Made by a program: the position numbers and the translations under genes. 64,000 bases of DNA, from NCBI GenBank assembly GCA_963693035.2, contig CAXMMQ010000006.1:434001-498000 (forward strand), written 5' to 3'. The notes beneath the pieces were generated by a model that was not told the DNA's origin, searched no databases, and worked only from the letters and a program-made list of their open reading frames with translations. This DNA is from Lichenicoccus sp963693035. GTDB lineage: Bacteria > Pseudomonadota > Alphaproteobacteria > Acetobacterales > Acetobacteraceae. This document shows positions 31,322 through 40,949 of this stretch, one piece after another (position 1 is the stretch's first letter; every line of letters starts with the position of its first letter).

Positions 31322-34300
31322 GATTGCGTCGCCTCGGCAACGCGGGACTCCGCATTCGGTCGCAGGGCGAGCGGCATCTCGATATGGCAGACCACGCCTT
31401 CGGCGCCGAAGCTGAGCCGGGTGCGTGCCCTGAGAGTGAAGCTGAGCGCGCGCTCGATCAGTTCGCGCCCATAGCCACGCGGCACCTCGCCGGGCGGCAG
31501 CACCACGCCGGTCTCGCGCCAGTCCAGCACCAGCACGCGGTCGCTCGCATCGGCCTGCACCGACCAGGTGATGTCGAGCCGGGCGGCGCTGTCAGGCGTT
31601 CCCGTCTTCAGGGCCCCGTGCTTAACCGCATTGGTTGCCAGCTCATGCAGGGCGAGTGCAAAGGTCTGCACCCGCTCCAGGGTGAGCGCCACCGGCGGCC
31701 CGTGGATGGTGATGGACCCACCCTCGGTGGCACCGTGCGCCTGCAGTTCCAGGCGCACCAGTTCGGCGAGGTCCACCTGCTCGTCGGTGGCGTGGCTGAT
31801 CAGGCCCTGCACCCGGCCGAGCGCCGACAGCCGGGCGGTGAAACTCTCGAGCGAGCCGCCCTTTCCCAGGGTCTGGTGCGCGATCGCCTGCACCATGGCC
31901 AGCAGGTTGCGGGTCCGGTGCTGCAGCTCGGCGACCAGCACGCGCTGCCGTGCCTCCGCCTGGGTCACGCTGGTGACGTCGATGAAGCTGATGACCACCC
32001 CCTCGGTGACCTGCTGGATGTCGCGATATGGCGCCAGCCGCACCAGGTAGTGCGCAGCCGGTTCCGCGTGGCTCGCCGAGCGCTCGATCGGTTCGCCGCG
32101 GGCGAAGACGGCAGCGATGTCCCCGACGAAGCCGGGCAGCTCGAGGCGCGCCGACAGGTCGGTGATCGGCCGCCCGCGATCGCCGGGCAGGATATTGAAC
32201 ACCTTGGTGACCGCCGGGGTGAAGCTGCGAATGACCAGCTCGCGGTCGAGGAACACGGTCGCGACATCGGTGCTCTCGAACAGGTTCTGCAGGTCGCCAT
32301 TGGCACGATCCAGCGCCTCCAGCTTGCCGTGCAGCTCGGCATTGACCGTCTGCAGCTCCTCGTTGAGCGAGACCAGCTCCTCCTTCGAGGCCTCGAGCTC
32401 CTCGTTGGTGGATTGCATCTCCTCGTTCACCGAGACGAGCTCCTCGTTGGAGGATTTGAGCTCCTCCAGAGCGGTCTCGTACTCCTCGATCAGGGACTGC
32501 AGGCGCTCACGGGTGTCGCGCAGCTCGTGCTCGAGCTGCACCGTGGCCCCGTCGCGGCTGGACCTGGCGCGGTCGGCGGCCTCTGACCGGCTCAGAACCG
32601 GGCCAACATCGATGAACAGCACCAGGTAGAGCTGTTCCTCGCCATTCCGGTGCGGCAGCGGGTCCACCGTCAGGGTGAGCGACTGGATCCGGCCGTCATC
32701 GTCCTCGACCGCGACCCCCTCGCAGGTCGCGGCATGGTTGGCGTCAACCGCTTCGCGCAGCACCGAGCGCAGGTCGAAACGCAGGCCCTTGCGCGCCATG
32801 GTCAGCAACTGGCGGGTCGGCAGCCCGGGGGCCGCCTCGAGATACTTCCCGGTGCGTGCGGAGTAATGCACGACGTCGCCTTCGCCGTTGACCACGACGT
32901 GCGGCGGGGCAAAGCGGTCGAGCACCTGGCTCTCGATCGCCTGGCGCATCGCCAACCCGGACCGCGCCTGGGCCGCACCCCCGCCCCCGAGCGCCAGCCT
33001 GCCACGCAGTCCCTTCATCACCATCGGCAGGCTGCGCGCGACACGGCTGTCCTCGCGGCGGCGGAAGATGCGCTGGTTCTTCTCGACCGGCGTGAACAGC
33101 TCACCGAACTGGGTCACGTTCTCCGAGGAGCCTAGGAACAGGTAGCCACCCTGCCGCAGCGCATAGTGGAAGATCGGGATGACCTGGGCCTGCATGTCGG
33201 CACCGAAATAGATCAGCAGGTTCCGGCAGGAGATGAGGTCGATGCGCGAGAATGGCGGGTCGCGGATCACGCTGTGCGGCGAGAAGATGCAAAGGTCGCG
33301 CACCTCGCGGCCGACCAGGTAGCTGCCGCCTTCCGGCACGAAGAAGCGCCTCCTGCGCCCGCCCGAGACGCTGTCCAGCAGCGCCTCCGGGTAGCGCCCG
33401 CTCCGCGCGACCGCGAGCGCATGCTCGTCGATGTCGGTCGCGAAGATCTGCACCAACGGCCGCGCCGTGAGCGTCTCCAGGTGCTCGCAGACCAGGATGG
33501 CGATCGAGTAGACCTCCTCCCCGGTTGCGCATCCCGGCACCCAGACCCGTATCGTGGCGTCCGCGCCGCGGCCCTCGAACAGCCGGGGGATCACATCGCT
33601 CCCGAGGGCCGAGAACGCATCGGCATCGCGAAAGAAGTTGGTCACGTTGATCAGCAGGTCACGGAACAGGGACGCGACCTCCTGCGGGTCCTGCCGCAGC
33701 CGCTCGACATAGGCATCGATGGTCGCGACCTGCTGCACCTGCATCCTGCGATGGACCCGCCGCAAAAAGGTCTTCGGCTTGTAGCCGCCGAAATCGTGGC
33801 CCACCTGGTTGCGCACGATGGTGCAGATCTCCTGTCGCACCGTATCGACCGCATCCGGCGGCGCGGCGCCACCGAACCCCAGCCCCGCGTCGGAGAGGCT
33901 GCGCGCGAAGGCATGGAGCCGGGTGCCCATCGCATCCGCGGGCAGGGCGAAATCGACCAGGCCGGTCGAGATCGCGGTATCAGGCATGCTGGGAAATTGC
34001 GGGCCGGAGCCATCGGCAACCTGGGCCATGGTCAGGCCGCCACGCTCCTTGATCACCTTGATGCCGAGCGCGCCGTCGCCATCGCCGCCCGACAGTACCA
34101 CGCCTGCCGCAAGCTCGCCCTGGTCCAGCGCCAGGGACGTGAAGAAGATGTCGATCGGATGGCGCTCGCGGCGAACCGGGTTCGGCTTGCGTATCGCAAG
34201 GCGCCCCTGCTCGATGCTGAGGATCGCATCCGCCGGCAGCACATAGACACGGTTGGCCTCGACCCGGACCCCGTCGGCCGCCACCTCGACCGTCATCGTC

Positions 34301-34497
34301 GTGTAGCGGGCGACGATCTGGTGCAGCAGGCTTTCCCGCTGCGTGTTGAGGTGGGTCACGATCACAAAGGCGAGACCCGGAGCCTCGGGCATGCCGCCGA
34401 AGAAACCCTCTATGGCTTCCAGTCCGCCAGCCGACGCACCGATGCCGACAATCGGCAGCGGATCGGGTTGCTCGCCGGGTGAGCTGTCGAGGTCCAT
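31318..34497 (-). CDS. CheB-CheR-PAS-HWE hybrid sensor kinase
   Basis: A 1059-residue cytoplasmic signalling protein. In order: a CheB methylesterase domain (GIGASAGGLEAIEGF, VTHLN, GGDGDGALG; residues 15-190), a CheR methyltransferase domain (FFRDADAF, VPGCATGEEVYSIAI, SCRNLLIYF; about 215-490), a linker, a coiled coil rich in SNEEL/TNEEL heptads (about 660-740), a PAS domain, and an HWE kinase. The kinase has the His in LVAELQHRTRNLLAMVQAI, N box HELATNAVKHGAL and the defining WRE in LDWRETGV. It is coupled to the receiver protein by TTGA. GAGG sits 9 bases before ATG. Confidence 0.95.
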   Translation of the reverse strand: MDLDSSPGEQPDPLPIVGIGASAGGLEAIEGFFGGMPEAPGLAFVIVTHLNTQRESLLHQIVARYTTMTVEVAADGVRVEANRVYVLPADAILSIEQGRLAIRKPNPVRRERHPIDIFFTSLALDQGELAAGVVLSGGDGDGALGIKVIKERGGLTMAQVADGSGPQFPSMPDTAISTGLVDFALPADAMGTRLHAFARSLSDAGLGFGGAAPPDAVDTVRQEICTIVRNQVGHDFGGYKPKTFLRRVHRRMQVQQVATIDAYVERLRQDPQEVASLFRDLLINVTNFFRDADAFSALGSDVIPRLFEGRGADATIRVWVPGCATGEEVYSIAILVCEHLETLTARPLVQIFATDIDEHALAVARSGRYPEALLDSVSGGRRRRFFVPEGGSYLVGREVRDLCIFSPHSVIRDPPFSRIDLISCRNLLIYFGADMQAQVIPIFHYALRQGGYLFLGSSENVTQFGELFTPVEKNQRIFRRREDSRVARSLPMVMKGLRGRLALGGGGAAQARSGLAMRQAIESQVLDRFAPPHVVVNGEGDVVHYSARTGKYLEAAPGLPTRQLLTMARKGLRFDLRSVLREAVDANHAATCEGVAVEDDDGRIQSLTLTVDPLPHRNGEEQLYLVLFIDVGPVLSRSEAADRARSSRDGATVQLEHELRDTRERLQSLIEEYETALEELKSSNEELVSVNEEMQSTNEELEASKEELVSLNEELQTVNAELHGKLEALDRANGDLQNLFESTDVATVFLDRELVIRSFTPAVTKVFNILPGDRGRPITDLSARLELPGFVGDIAAVFARGEPIERSASHAEPAAHYLVRLAPYRDIQQVTEGVVISFIDVTSVTQAEARQRVLVAELQHRTRNLLAMVQAIAHQTLGKGGSLESFTARLSALGRVQGLISHATDEQVDLAELVRLELQAHGATEGGSITIHGPPVALTLERVQTFALALHELATNAVKHGALKTGTPDSAARLDITWSVQADASDRVLVLDWRETGVVLPPGEVPRGYGRELIERALSFTLRARTRLSFGAEGVVCHIEMPLALRPNAESRVAEATQS

Positions 34498-34735
34498 CGC
34501 GATGGCCTCAATGCCCGCGGCGCGACACGCTGCCGGAGTTCCGGTCGTTTGCGGGCCTCTCGGTCACCATACAGCCCAGATCCAGCACGTTCGGATCTCC
34601 AGACATGGTCGCGCTAAGGAGATCAGGTCTAAGCGACGATCCGGCCTCGCGTTTCACTCATCCTACATGAAAACGGCTCAAGGCCACGTATCTGTTCGCG
34701 TATTTTGCAAGGTTCCCGTTTTCGAGACGCCGCCC

Positions 34736-35839
<1,104 letters not shown>

Positions 35840-35932
35840 TGGAGTTTCCCCGGCCTTCGGCCGGCCTTCTTATGCCGTGGTGGAAAAAAGGATTGCATGT
35901 GGCCAGCTGCCCGCTCGCACTGCGCCGCCCGC

Positions 35933-36754
35933 TCACTTCACCGCGCCAAACGTCAGGCCGCGCACGAGCTGGCGCTGGCTGAGCCAGCCGAAGATCAGGA
36001 TCGGCGCCACCGCCAGCGTCGAAGCCGCCGACAGCTTGGCGAAGAACAACCCCTCCGGCGACGAGAACGAGGCGATGAAGGCGGTCAGCGGCGCCGCCTT
36101 CGACGATGTCAGGTTGAGCGACCAGAACGCCTCGTTCCAGCATAGGATCAGCGACAGCAGCCCGGTCGAAGCGATGCCGGGAAGCGAGAGCGGCATCAGC
36201 ACATGGCGCAGCTCGCCCATGCGTCCGGCGCCGTCCATGCGCCCGGCCTCCAGGATCTCGCGCGGCACTTCCTTGAAGAAGGTGAACAGCATCCAGACCA
36301 CGATCGGCAGGTTCATCAGCATGTAGATCAGCACGAGGCCGGTGCGGGTGTCGAGCAGGCCGACGGCGCGCAGGATCAGGTAGATCGGGATCAGCACGCC
36401 GACCGGCGGCAGCATCTTGGTCGAAAGCATCCATAGCAGGGTGCCGCGGGTGCGGTGCGTCGGGAAGAACGCCATCACGTAGGCCGCCGGGATCGCCAGC
36501 AGCAGGGCGAGCACGGTGCCGCCCACCGAGATGATCACGCTGTTCAGCGCGAACAGCCAGTAGTTGGCCCGCTGCTGCACCTCGACATAGCTCTGCAGGG
36601 TCGGATGGAAGAACAGGTGCGGCGGCGTCGAGACCGCGTCCACCTCGGTCTTGAAGCCGGTGATGAACATCCAGAAGATCGGAAAGAACATGATGATCGC
36701 GATGCCCCAGCCGAGCCCGGCGATGGCGATCTTCTTGGCAATCGAAGGGCGCAT
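35933..36754 (-). CDS. smoG: Polyol ABC importer, permease 2
   Basis: A 273-residue inner-membrane permease of the MalG/SmoG family, about six membrane segments. The EAA loop that contacts the ATPase is ILEAGRMDGAGRMGELRHVLMPLSLPGI. (quoted in parts: ILEAGRMDGAGRMGE and LMPLSLPGI). It starts three bases before the stop of smoF ends, with an AGGTC before ATG, and is likely coupled. Confidence 0.92.
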   Translation of the reverse strand: MRPSIAKKIAIAGLGWGIAIIMFFPIFWMFITGFKTEVDAVSTPPHLFFHPTLQSYVEVQQRANYWLFALNSVIISVGGTVLALLLAIPAAYVMAFFPTHRTRGTLLWMLSTKMLPPVGVLIPIYLILRAVGLLDTRTGLVLIYMLMNLPIVVWMLFTFFKEVPREILEAGRMDGAGRMGELRHVLMPLSLPGIASTGLLSLILCWNEAFWSLNLTSSKAAPLTAFIASFSSPEGLFFAKLSAASTLAVAPILIFGWLSQRQLVRGLTFGAVK

Positions 36755-36757
36755 GGC

Positions 36758-37672
36758 TCAGACCTCCAGGTTCCGTGCGAACGAGCGCACGAGAAAGAAG
36801 GCCACGATATTGGCCAGGATGATGGCGATCACGCCGCCGGCGGAGCCGCCGCCGACATCGAACTGCAGCAGCGCGCGGGCGTAGATCAAAAAGGCGAGGT
36901 TGGTGGTGGCGACCCCGGGGCCGCCTGACGTGGTGACGAAGATCTCGGCGAAGATGGTCAGCAGGAAGATCATCTCGATCATCACCACCACGCCGATGGC
37001 GCGCCGCAGGTGCGGCAGGGTGATGTAGAAGAACGAGGCGATCGGGCCGGCGCCGTCCATGCGCGCGGCCTCCCGCTGCTCGTGGTCGAGCGACTGCACT
37101 GCGGTCAGCAGGATCAGCACCGCGAACGGCAGCCACTCCCACGACACGATGCCGATCACGGTGAGCAGCGGCACCTGCGAGAACCAGTCCACCGGCGCGA
37201 TGCCGATGCCGCGCAGCAGGTTCGATACCACCCCGTAGATCGGGTGCAGCATCAGGTTCTTCCACACCAGGGCGGCGACCGTCGGCATGACGAAGAATGG
37301 AGCGATCACGAACAGGCGGGCAACGCCGCGGCCGACGAACTCCTGGTCGTAGAGCACGGCGAGCAGGGTGCCGCCGCAGATGGTGATGATCAGGACGCCG
37401 CCGAGCAGCAGCAGGGTGTTGATCAGCGACGACCAGAAATCCGGGTCAGTCAGCAGGTACTGGTAGTTGTCGAAGCCGGCAAAGCCGGTCTGGGTCGGAT
37501 CGACCAGGTTGTAGTGCTGAAACGAGTACCACAGGGTCATGACCAGCGGTATGATCGACCAGATCAGCAGGATCACGACGGCCGGCGCGATCAGCGGCAG
37601 GGTGACGCCGGTGCGGCGGCTCTTGCGCCCGAAGCGGCGGCCGGGCACCTCGGTGGCTACGGTTGTCGACAT
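36758..37672 (-). CDS. smoF: Polyol ABC importer, permease 1
   Basis: A 304-residue inner-membrane permease of the MalF/SmoF family, with a basic N-terminus (RRFGRKSRRTG) and about six membrane segments. The EAA loop is EAARMDGAGPIASFFYITLPHLR (core EAARMDGAGP). It lies three bases ahead of smoG. A 100-base gap with two stem-loops separates it from smoE. Confidence 0.92.
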   Translation of the reverse strand: MSTTVATEVPGRRFGRKSRRTGVTLPLIAPAVVILLIWSIIPLVMTLWYSFQHYNLVDPTQTGFAGFDNYQYLLTDPDFWSSLINTLLLLGGVLIITICGGTLLAVLYDQEFVGRGVARLFVIAPFFVMPTVAALVWKNLMLHPIYGVVSNLLRGIGIAPVDWFSQVPLLTVIGIVSWEWLPFAVLILLTAVQSLDHEQREAARMDGAGPIASFFYITLPHLRRAIGVVVMIEMIFLLTIFAEIFVTTSGGPGVATTNLAFLIYARALLQFDVGGGSAGGVIAIILANIVAFFLVRSFARNLEV

Positions 37673-37688
37673 CTCGGACGCGCTCCCC

Positions 37689-37752
37689 GGCTTCTTTGAA
37701 GCCCCGTTTCTTTATGACCAACGCTCCGGCCGGCAGTCCGGATCGCCGGCCG
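37689..37752. other. Two stem-loops between smoE and smoF
   Basis: GGCTTC-TTT-GAAGCC (37689-37703) and CGGCCGGC / GCCGGCCG with a 10-base loop (37727-37752). Neither is followed by a T-run on the minus strand, so they are not clear terminators. In binding-protein-dependent transporters such elements often stabilise the upstream mRNA, giving more binding protein than permease. That role here is inference. Confidence 0.5.
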
Positions 37753-37772
37753 TCACTTCAGACCGCCGCCCG

Positions 37773-39080
37773 TCACTTCAGGTAGCCAGACTGGCGCATC
37801 GTCCGGGTCGTGCTGGCCTGCGCCGAGTGCAGGGCGACGTCCACACTCTGCTGCCCGCTCAGGGTTCCCGCAAGGGTCTGCCCGACCTGGGTGCCGATCG
37901 CCTGGAATTGCGGGATGTCGACGAACTGCGCGCCGTGATAGGGCCGCGGGCTCGCGGTCTGGCCGTTCGGGTCGGCGGTCTCTATCGCCTTTTCGACGAA
38001 CGCCGCGAACGGCGCCGCCTTCTGGTAGAGGGCATTGGCATAGGTCGAGCTGCGCGTGCCGGGCGGCACCGCCACCCAGCCATTCTGCTTGGCCACCAGG
38101 GCGATGTATTCCTTCGAGGTCGCCCAGGTCACGAAGCTCTCGGCGGCGTCGATCTGCTTGGACGACGCCGGGATGGCGAGGTTCCAGCTCCACAGCCAGG
38201 TCGGGCCACGCCCATACGGACCCTTCGGGATCGGCGCGAAACCGACCGTGTCCGACACCTGTGACTGCTTCTTGTCGTAGAGCAGGCCCGAGGCCACCGT
38301 GCTGTCGATCCACATGCCGCAATGGCCCGACGCGAACAAAGCGAGGTTCTCGTTGAAGCCGTTCGAGGTGGCACCCGGCGGACCATCGGCCTTGAGGATG
38401 CCGTCATAGTAGTCAACCGCCGCGTGCCAGGGCTTGCTGTCCAGCGCCGGATGCCAGGACATGTCGAACCACTGACCGCCGAAGGTGTTCAGCAGAGAGG
38501 TGAAATAGGCGACGTTCTCGCCCCAGCCCGGCTTGCCGCGCAGGCACATGCCGTAGATCTGGTGCGACGGGTCGGTGACCTTGTCTGCGTAGTCACGGAT
38601 CTGCTTGTAGGTCGGCGCATCCGGCATGGTTATGCCGGCCTTCTTGAACAGGTCGGTGCGGTAGTACGTCATCGCACTCTCCGCATAGAACGGCAGCGCG
38701 TAGAGGTGGCCCTTGTAGGTCAGGCCCTGGCGCACCGGCTTGATCAGGTCGTCGACGTCGTAGCTCGCCGCCGGCGTGATCGGGTGCAGCCAGTTCTGCT
38801 TCGACCAGATCGGAACTTCGTAGTTGCCAATCGTCATGATGTCGAACTGGCCCGCGCGGGTGGCGATGTCGGTGGTGACGCGCTGGCGCAGCACGTTCTC
38901 CTCCAGCACCACCCAGTTCAGGTGTATGCCTGGATGCGTGCGCTCGAACTCCGGCGACAGGTGCTGCATGACGACCATGTCGCCATTGTTCACCGTCGCG
39001 ATGGTCAGCGTCGTGTCGGCCAGGGCGGGTGCTGCTGCCGCGAGGACGAGAGCGACCATGCCGCAGGCATTCAGGTGCAT
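37773..39080 (-). CDS. smoE: Polyol (sorbitol/mannitol-type) ABC binding protein
   Basis: A 435-residue periplasmic binding protein of the CUT1 group. A signal peptide ends at PALADT (residue 22). TIATVNNGDMVVMQHL, EENVLRQRVTTDIATRAG and MTIGNYEVPIWSKQNWL are characteristic of SmoE-like proteins. ATG at 39080 has GGAGAT 7 bases upstream. The start is only 30 bases after a terminator-like stem-loop. Its last bases are duplicated 20 bases downstream. Confidence 0.92.
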   Translation of the reverse strand: MHLNACGMVALVLAAAAPALADTTLTIATVNNGDMVVMQHLSPEFERTHPGIHLNWVVLEENVLRQRVTTDIATRAGQFDIMTIGNYEVPIWSKQNWLHPITPAASYDVDDLIKPVRQGLTYKGHLYALPFYAESAMTYYRTDLFKKAGITMPDAPTYKQIRDYADKVTDPSHQIYGMCLRGKPGWGENVAYFTSLLNTFGGQWFDMSWHPALDSKPWHAAVDYYDGILKADGPPGATSNGFNENLALFASGHCGMWIDSTVASGLLYDKKQSQVSDTVGFAPIPKGPYGRGPTWLWSWNLAIPASSKQIDAAESFVTWATSKEYIALVAKQNGWVAVPPGTRSSTYANALYQKAAPFAAFVEKAIETADPNGQTASPRPYHGAQFVDIPQFQAIGTQVGQTLAGTLSGQQSVDVALHSAQASTTRTMRQSGYLK

Positions 39081-39101
39081 CAGGCGATCTCCGGATCCCG
39101 G

Positions 39102-39140
39102 GAAAAGAAAAGCCGGACAGGTACGAGTACCTGTCCGGCT
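39102..39140 (-). terminator. Stem-loop with T-tract between oprB and smoE
   Basis: A perfect 13-bp stem AGCCGGACAGGTA / TACCTGTCCGGCT with loop CGAG (39111-39140). On the minus strand it is followed by TTTTCTTTTC, so it looks like a rho-independent terminator for oprB. The smoE start lies only 30 bases beyond, with no room for a promoter of its own, so I infer partial read-through. Confidence 0.75.
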
Positions 39141-39165
39141 GGAAGTAAGACTTGATCGGTCTGCC

Positions 39166-40635
39166 TTAGAACAGTTCGATGACGCTCTTAAATCCGAACA
39201 GAGCGGCATCCGGCAGGCTCTTTTCCGCGTTCGGCCGGATGAAGTACTGGAAATCCGGGGCGAACGTGATGCCACGATACACGTGGATCTGGTAGTTGAG
39301 TTCGATGTTCATCGCGTGGGTCTGGACACCGTTGGGAAGATACGGGTTGTTGTTGTTCACGTAGCTTCCGCCGGTGCCGATGACCGGCTCGCCGAGTTCC
39401 TGCTGCAGTGCCTCGAGCTTGCCGAGCGATCCGGATACCGCGGTGTAGGCGAACAGCAGGCCGACGGTGTCGAACGGACGCGCCTTCCAGAAGCCGCGAT
39501 CGAGACCGGTGAAGATGGCCTCGTCCGCGCGTGTCGAGTAGCGCGGATCGTTATGGACGTAGTCGCCCTTCACGATGATGCCGTCGGTGGCGCCGGGGCC
39601 ATTCCGCAGGACCATCTGGTCGGCGGACACCCAGGCCTGCGAGCCGCCCTTGCGCTGCTGGTTCGGCAACCCGGTATAGGCAACCGGAGCGCCGTTCTCG
39701 TCCAGGTAGTTCGAGGCGTGGTTGTTGTTGTCGAAGCCGAAGCCGATCTTGTAGTGGCCGGGCAGCTTGTCGGGACCGAAGGCCGGCTCGAAGCCGATTT
39801 CGACCGGGAAGTACTCGCCGTTGATGTGCGAGCTGTCCAGGTGGAAGCCGGACCGCATGCCGTCGCCGGCGTTGTAGATGTTGTTCTCGGTGAAGTAGAT
39901 GCCGGCCTGGATGTAGACCGGCGCGATCGGGCGGACGCGCAGGCGGAATGCCCAGTTCGCATCGGGGTAGGACGAGTTCGAGACGTTGTCGCCGACTGCC
40001 TTCGGATTGCCGCAGAGCGAGTTCTGCTGGAAGTTGCAGTTCAGCGGCGAGGCATCGAAGTCGTTCTGCGACGGGAATCGACCAAAGGCCAGGTTGAACC
40101 GGCCATGCGCCATCGTCTCTTCACCGTAGAAGAACACGAGATGGATCGCGACGTTGCCGCCGGCGCCGTAGATCTCCTGGCTGGGGTTCAGGTTGTCACC
40201 GAAGATCCGGCTTTCCGGAAGGCCGTAGCGGCCGACCGCGACCGCATGGGTCTGGAAGCCGTGGATGCCTGCGAGGATATCCCAGTCCTGGTCCCATTCC
40301 AGGCCGTACTGGCCGGCATTCGCCGAACCTGTCTTGATGCCCGTCACGTTCGCGTCGAACTCGTCGACGTTGCTGAGCAGCACGGCGGCGCCGTATTGCT
40401 TCAGATACTGGTTGAACTGAGGAACCAGCGCCTCTGGCGCCGGCAACGCAGGGGCGCCGTAATCCTCACCCGGTACGTTGGAGAGCTTCTGGCTCGCGAA
40501 CGTTCCCTGACCAGTGTCGGGAGTCTGCGCGAGAGCAGGCGCTGAGGCGACACCGATTATCGCCCCTGCGGCGAGAAGCAGATCGCGGCGCGAACGCCAC
40601 CCGAAGCGGGACTTCGCCCCGTTGTAGCCCGACAT
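39166..40635 (-). CDS. oprB: Carbohydrate-selective porin, OprB family
   Basis: A 489-residue outer-membrane beta-barrel that admits sugars or polyols. An RR-containing N-terminus with hydrophobic segment (RRDLLLAAGAIIGVAS) ends at APALAQ. OprB-like strands follow (GEETMAHGRFNLAFGRFPSQNDFDAS, FRLRVRPIAPVYIQAGIYF, NYQIHVYRGITFAPDFQYF), and the C-terminal residue is Phe, as barrel assembly needs. A GGAGG ribosome site precedes ATG at 40635. First gene of the polyol locus. Confidence 0.9.
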   Translation of the reverse strand: MSGYNGAKSRFGWRSRRDLLLAAGAIIGVASAPALAQTPDTGQGTFASQKLSNVPGEDYGAPALPAPEALVPQFNQYLKQYGAAVLLSNVDEFDANVTGIKTGSANAGQYGLEWDQDWDILAGIHGFQTHAVAVGRYGLPESRIFGDNLNPSQEIYGAGGNVAIHLVFFYGEETMAHGRFNLAFGRFPSQNDFDASPLNCNFQQNSLCGNPKAVGDNVSNSSYPDANWAFRLRVRPIAPVYIQAGIYFTENNIYNAGDGMRSGFHLDSSHINGEYFPVEIGFEPAFGPDKLPGHYKIGFGFDNNNHASNYLDENGAPVAYTGLPNQQRKGGSQAWVSADQMVLRNGPGATDGIIVKGDYVHNDPRYSTRADEAIFTGLDRGFWKARPFDTVGLLFAYTAVSGSLGKLEALQQELGEPVIGTGGSYVNNNNPYLPNGVQTHAMNIELNYQIHVYRGITFAPDFQYFIRPNAEKSLPDAALFGFKSVIELF

Positions 40636-40844
40636 ATTGTTTCCTCCAAAACTTCTTCTTGACGTCTTTTTCTCTACTACACGGGCGATCAGATTGCTGT
40701 GATGTTCCCGCCACACTGGGCCGAATAAGCAACGAAACCAGCTTGACCCCAACTCCCTGGGAACGATGATGCCGCGGTCCCTCACGACAGCGCAGTGAAT
40801 TCGCCCGTGCGGCCCTCACTCCCATGCGCCGCACATGACGTCAA

Positions 40845-40874
40845 GTTAACTAATTCACCGAGAGTTAAGAATTC
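40845..40874. promoter_or_regulatory. Direct repeats upstream of oprB and the ROK gene
   Basis: GTTAACTAATTC (40845-40856) and GTTAAGAATTC (40864-40874), 19 bases apart start to start, in the AT-rich divergent region between oprB and the ROK regulator. The first contains the palindrome AGTTAACT. Known ROK-type regulators bind similar AT-rich sites, so these are candidate operators. Confidence 0.4.
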
Positions 40875-40949
40875 GTCTTTCCTTGCCGGAGGCGAGGTGC
40901 GATCAGGACTGATGATGGCCGGCGGCAAGATCGGCGAGCGAGCGTCCTG

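Noticed and set aside
34498..34735. Short open frames in the gap between the hybrid kinase and smoK
   Set aside because: No ribosome sites, no family likeness; the gap holds nothing I can name.
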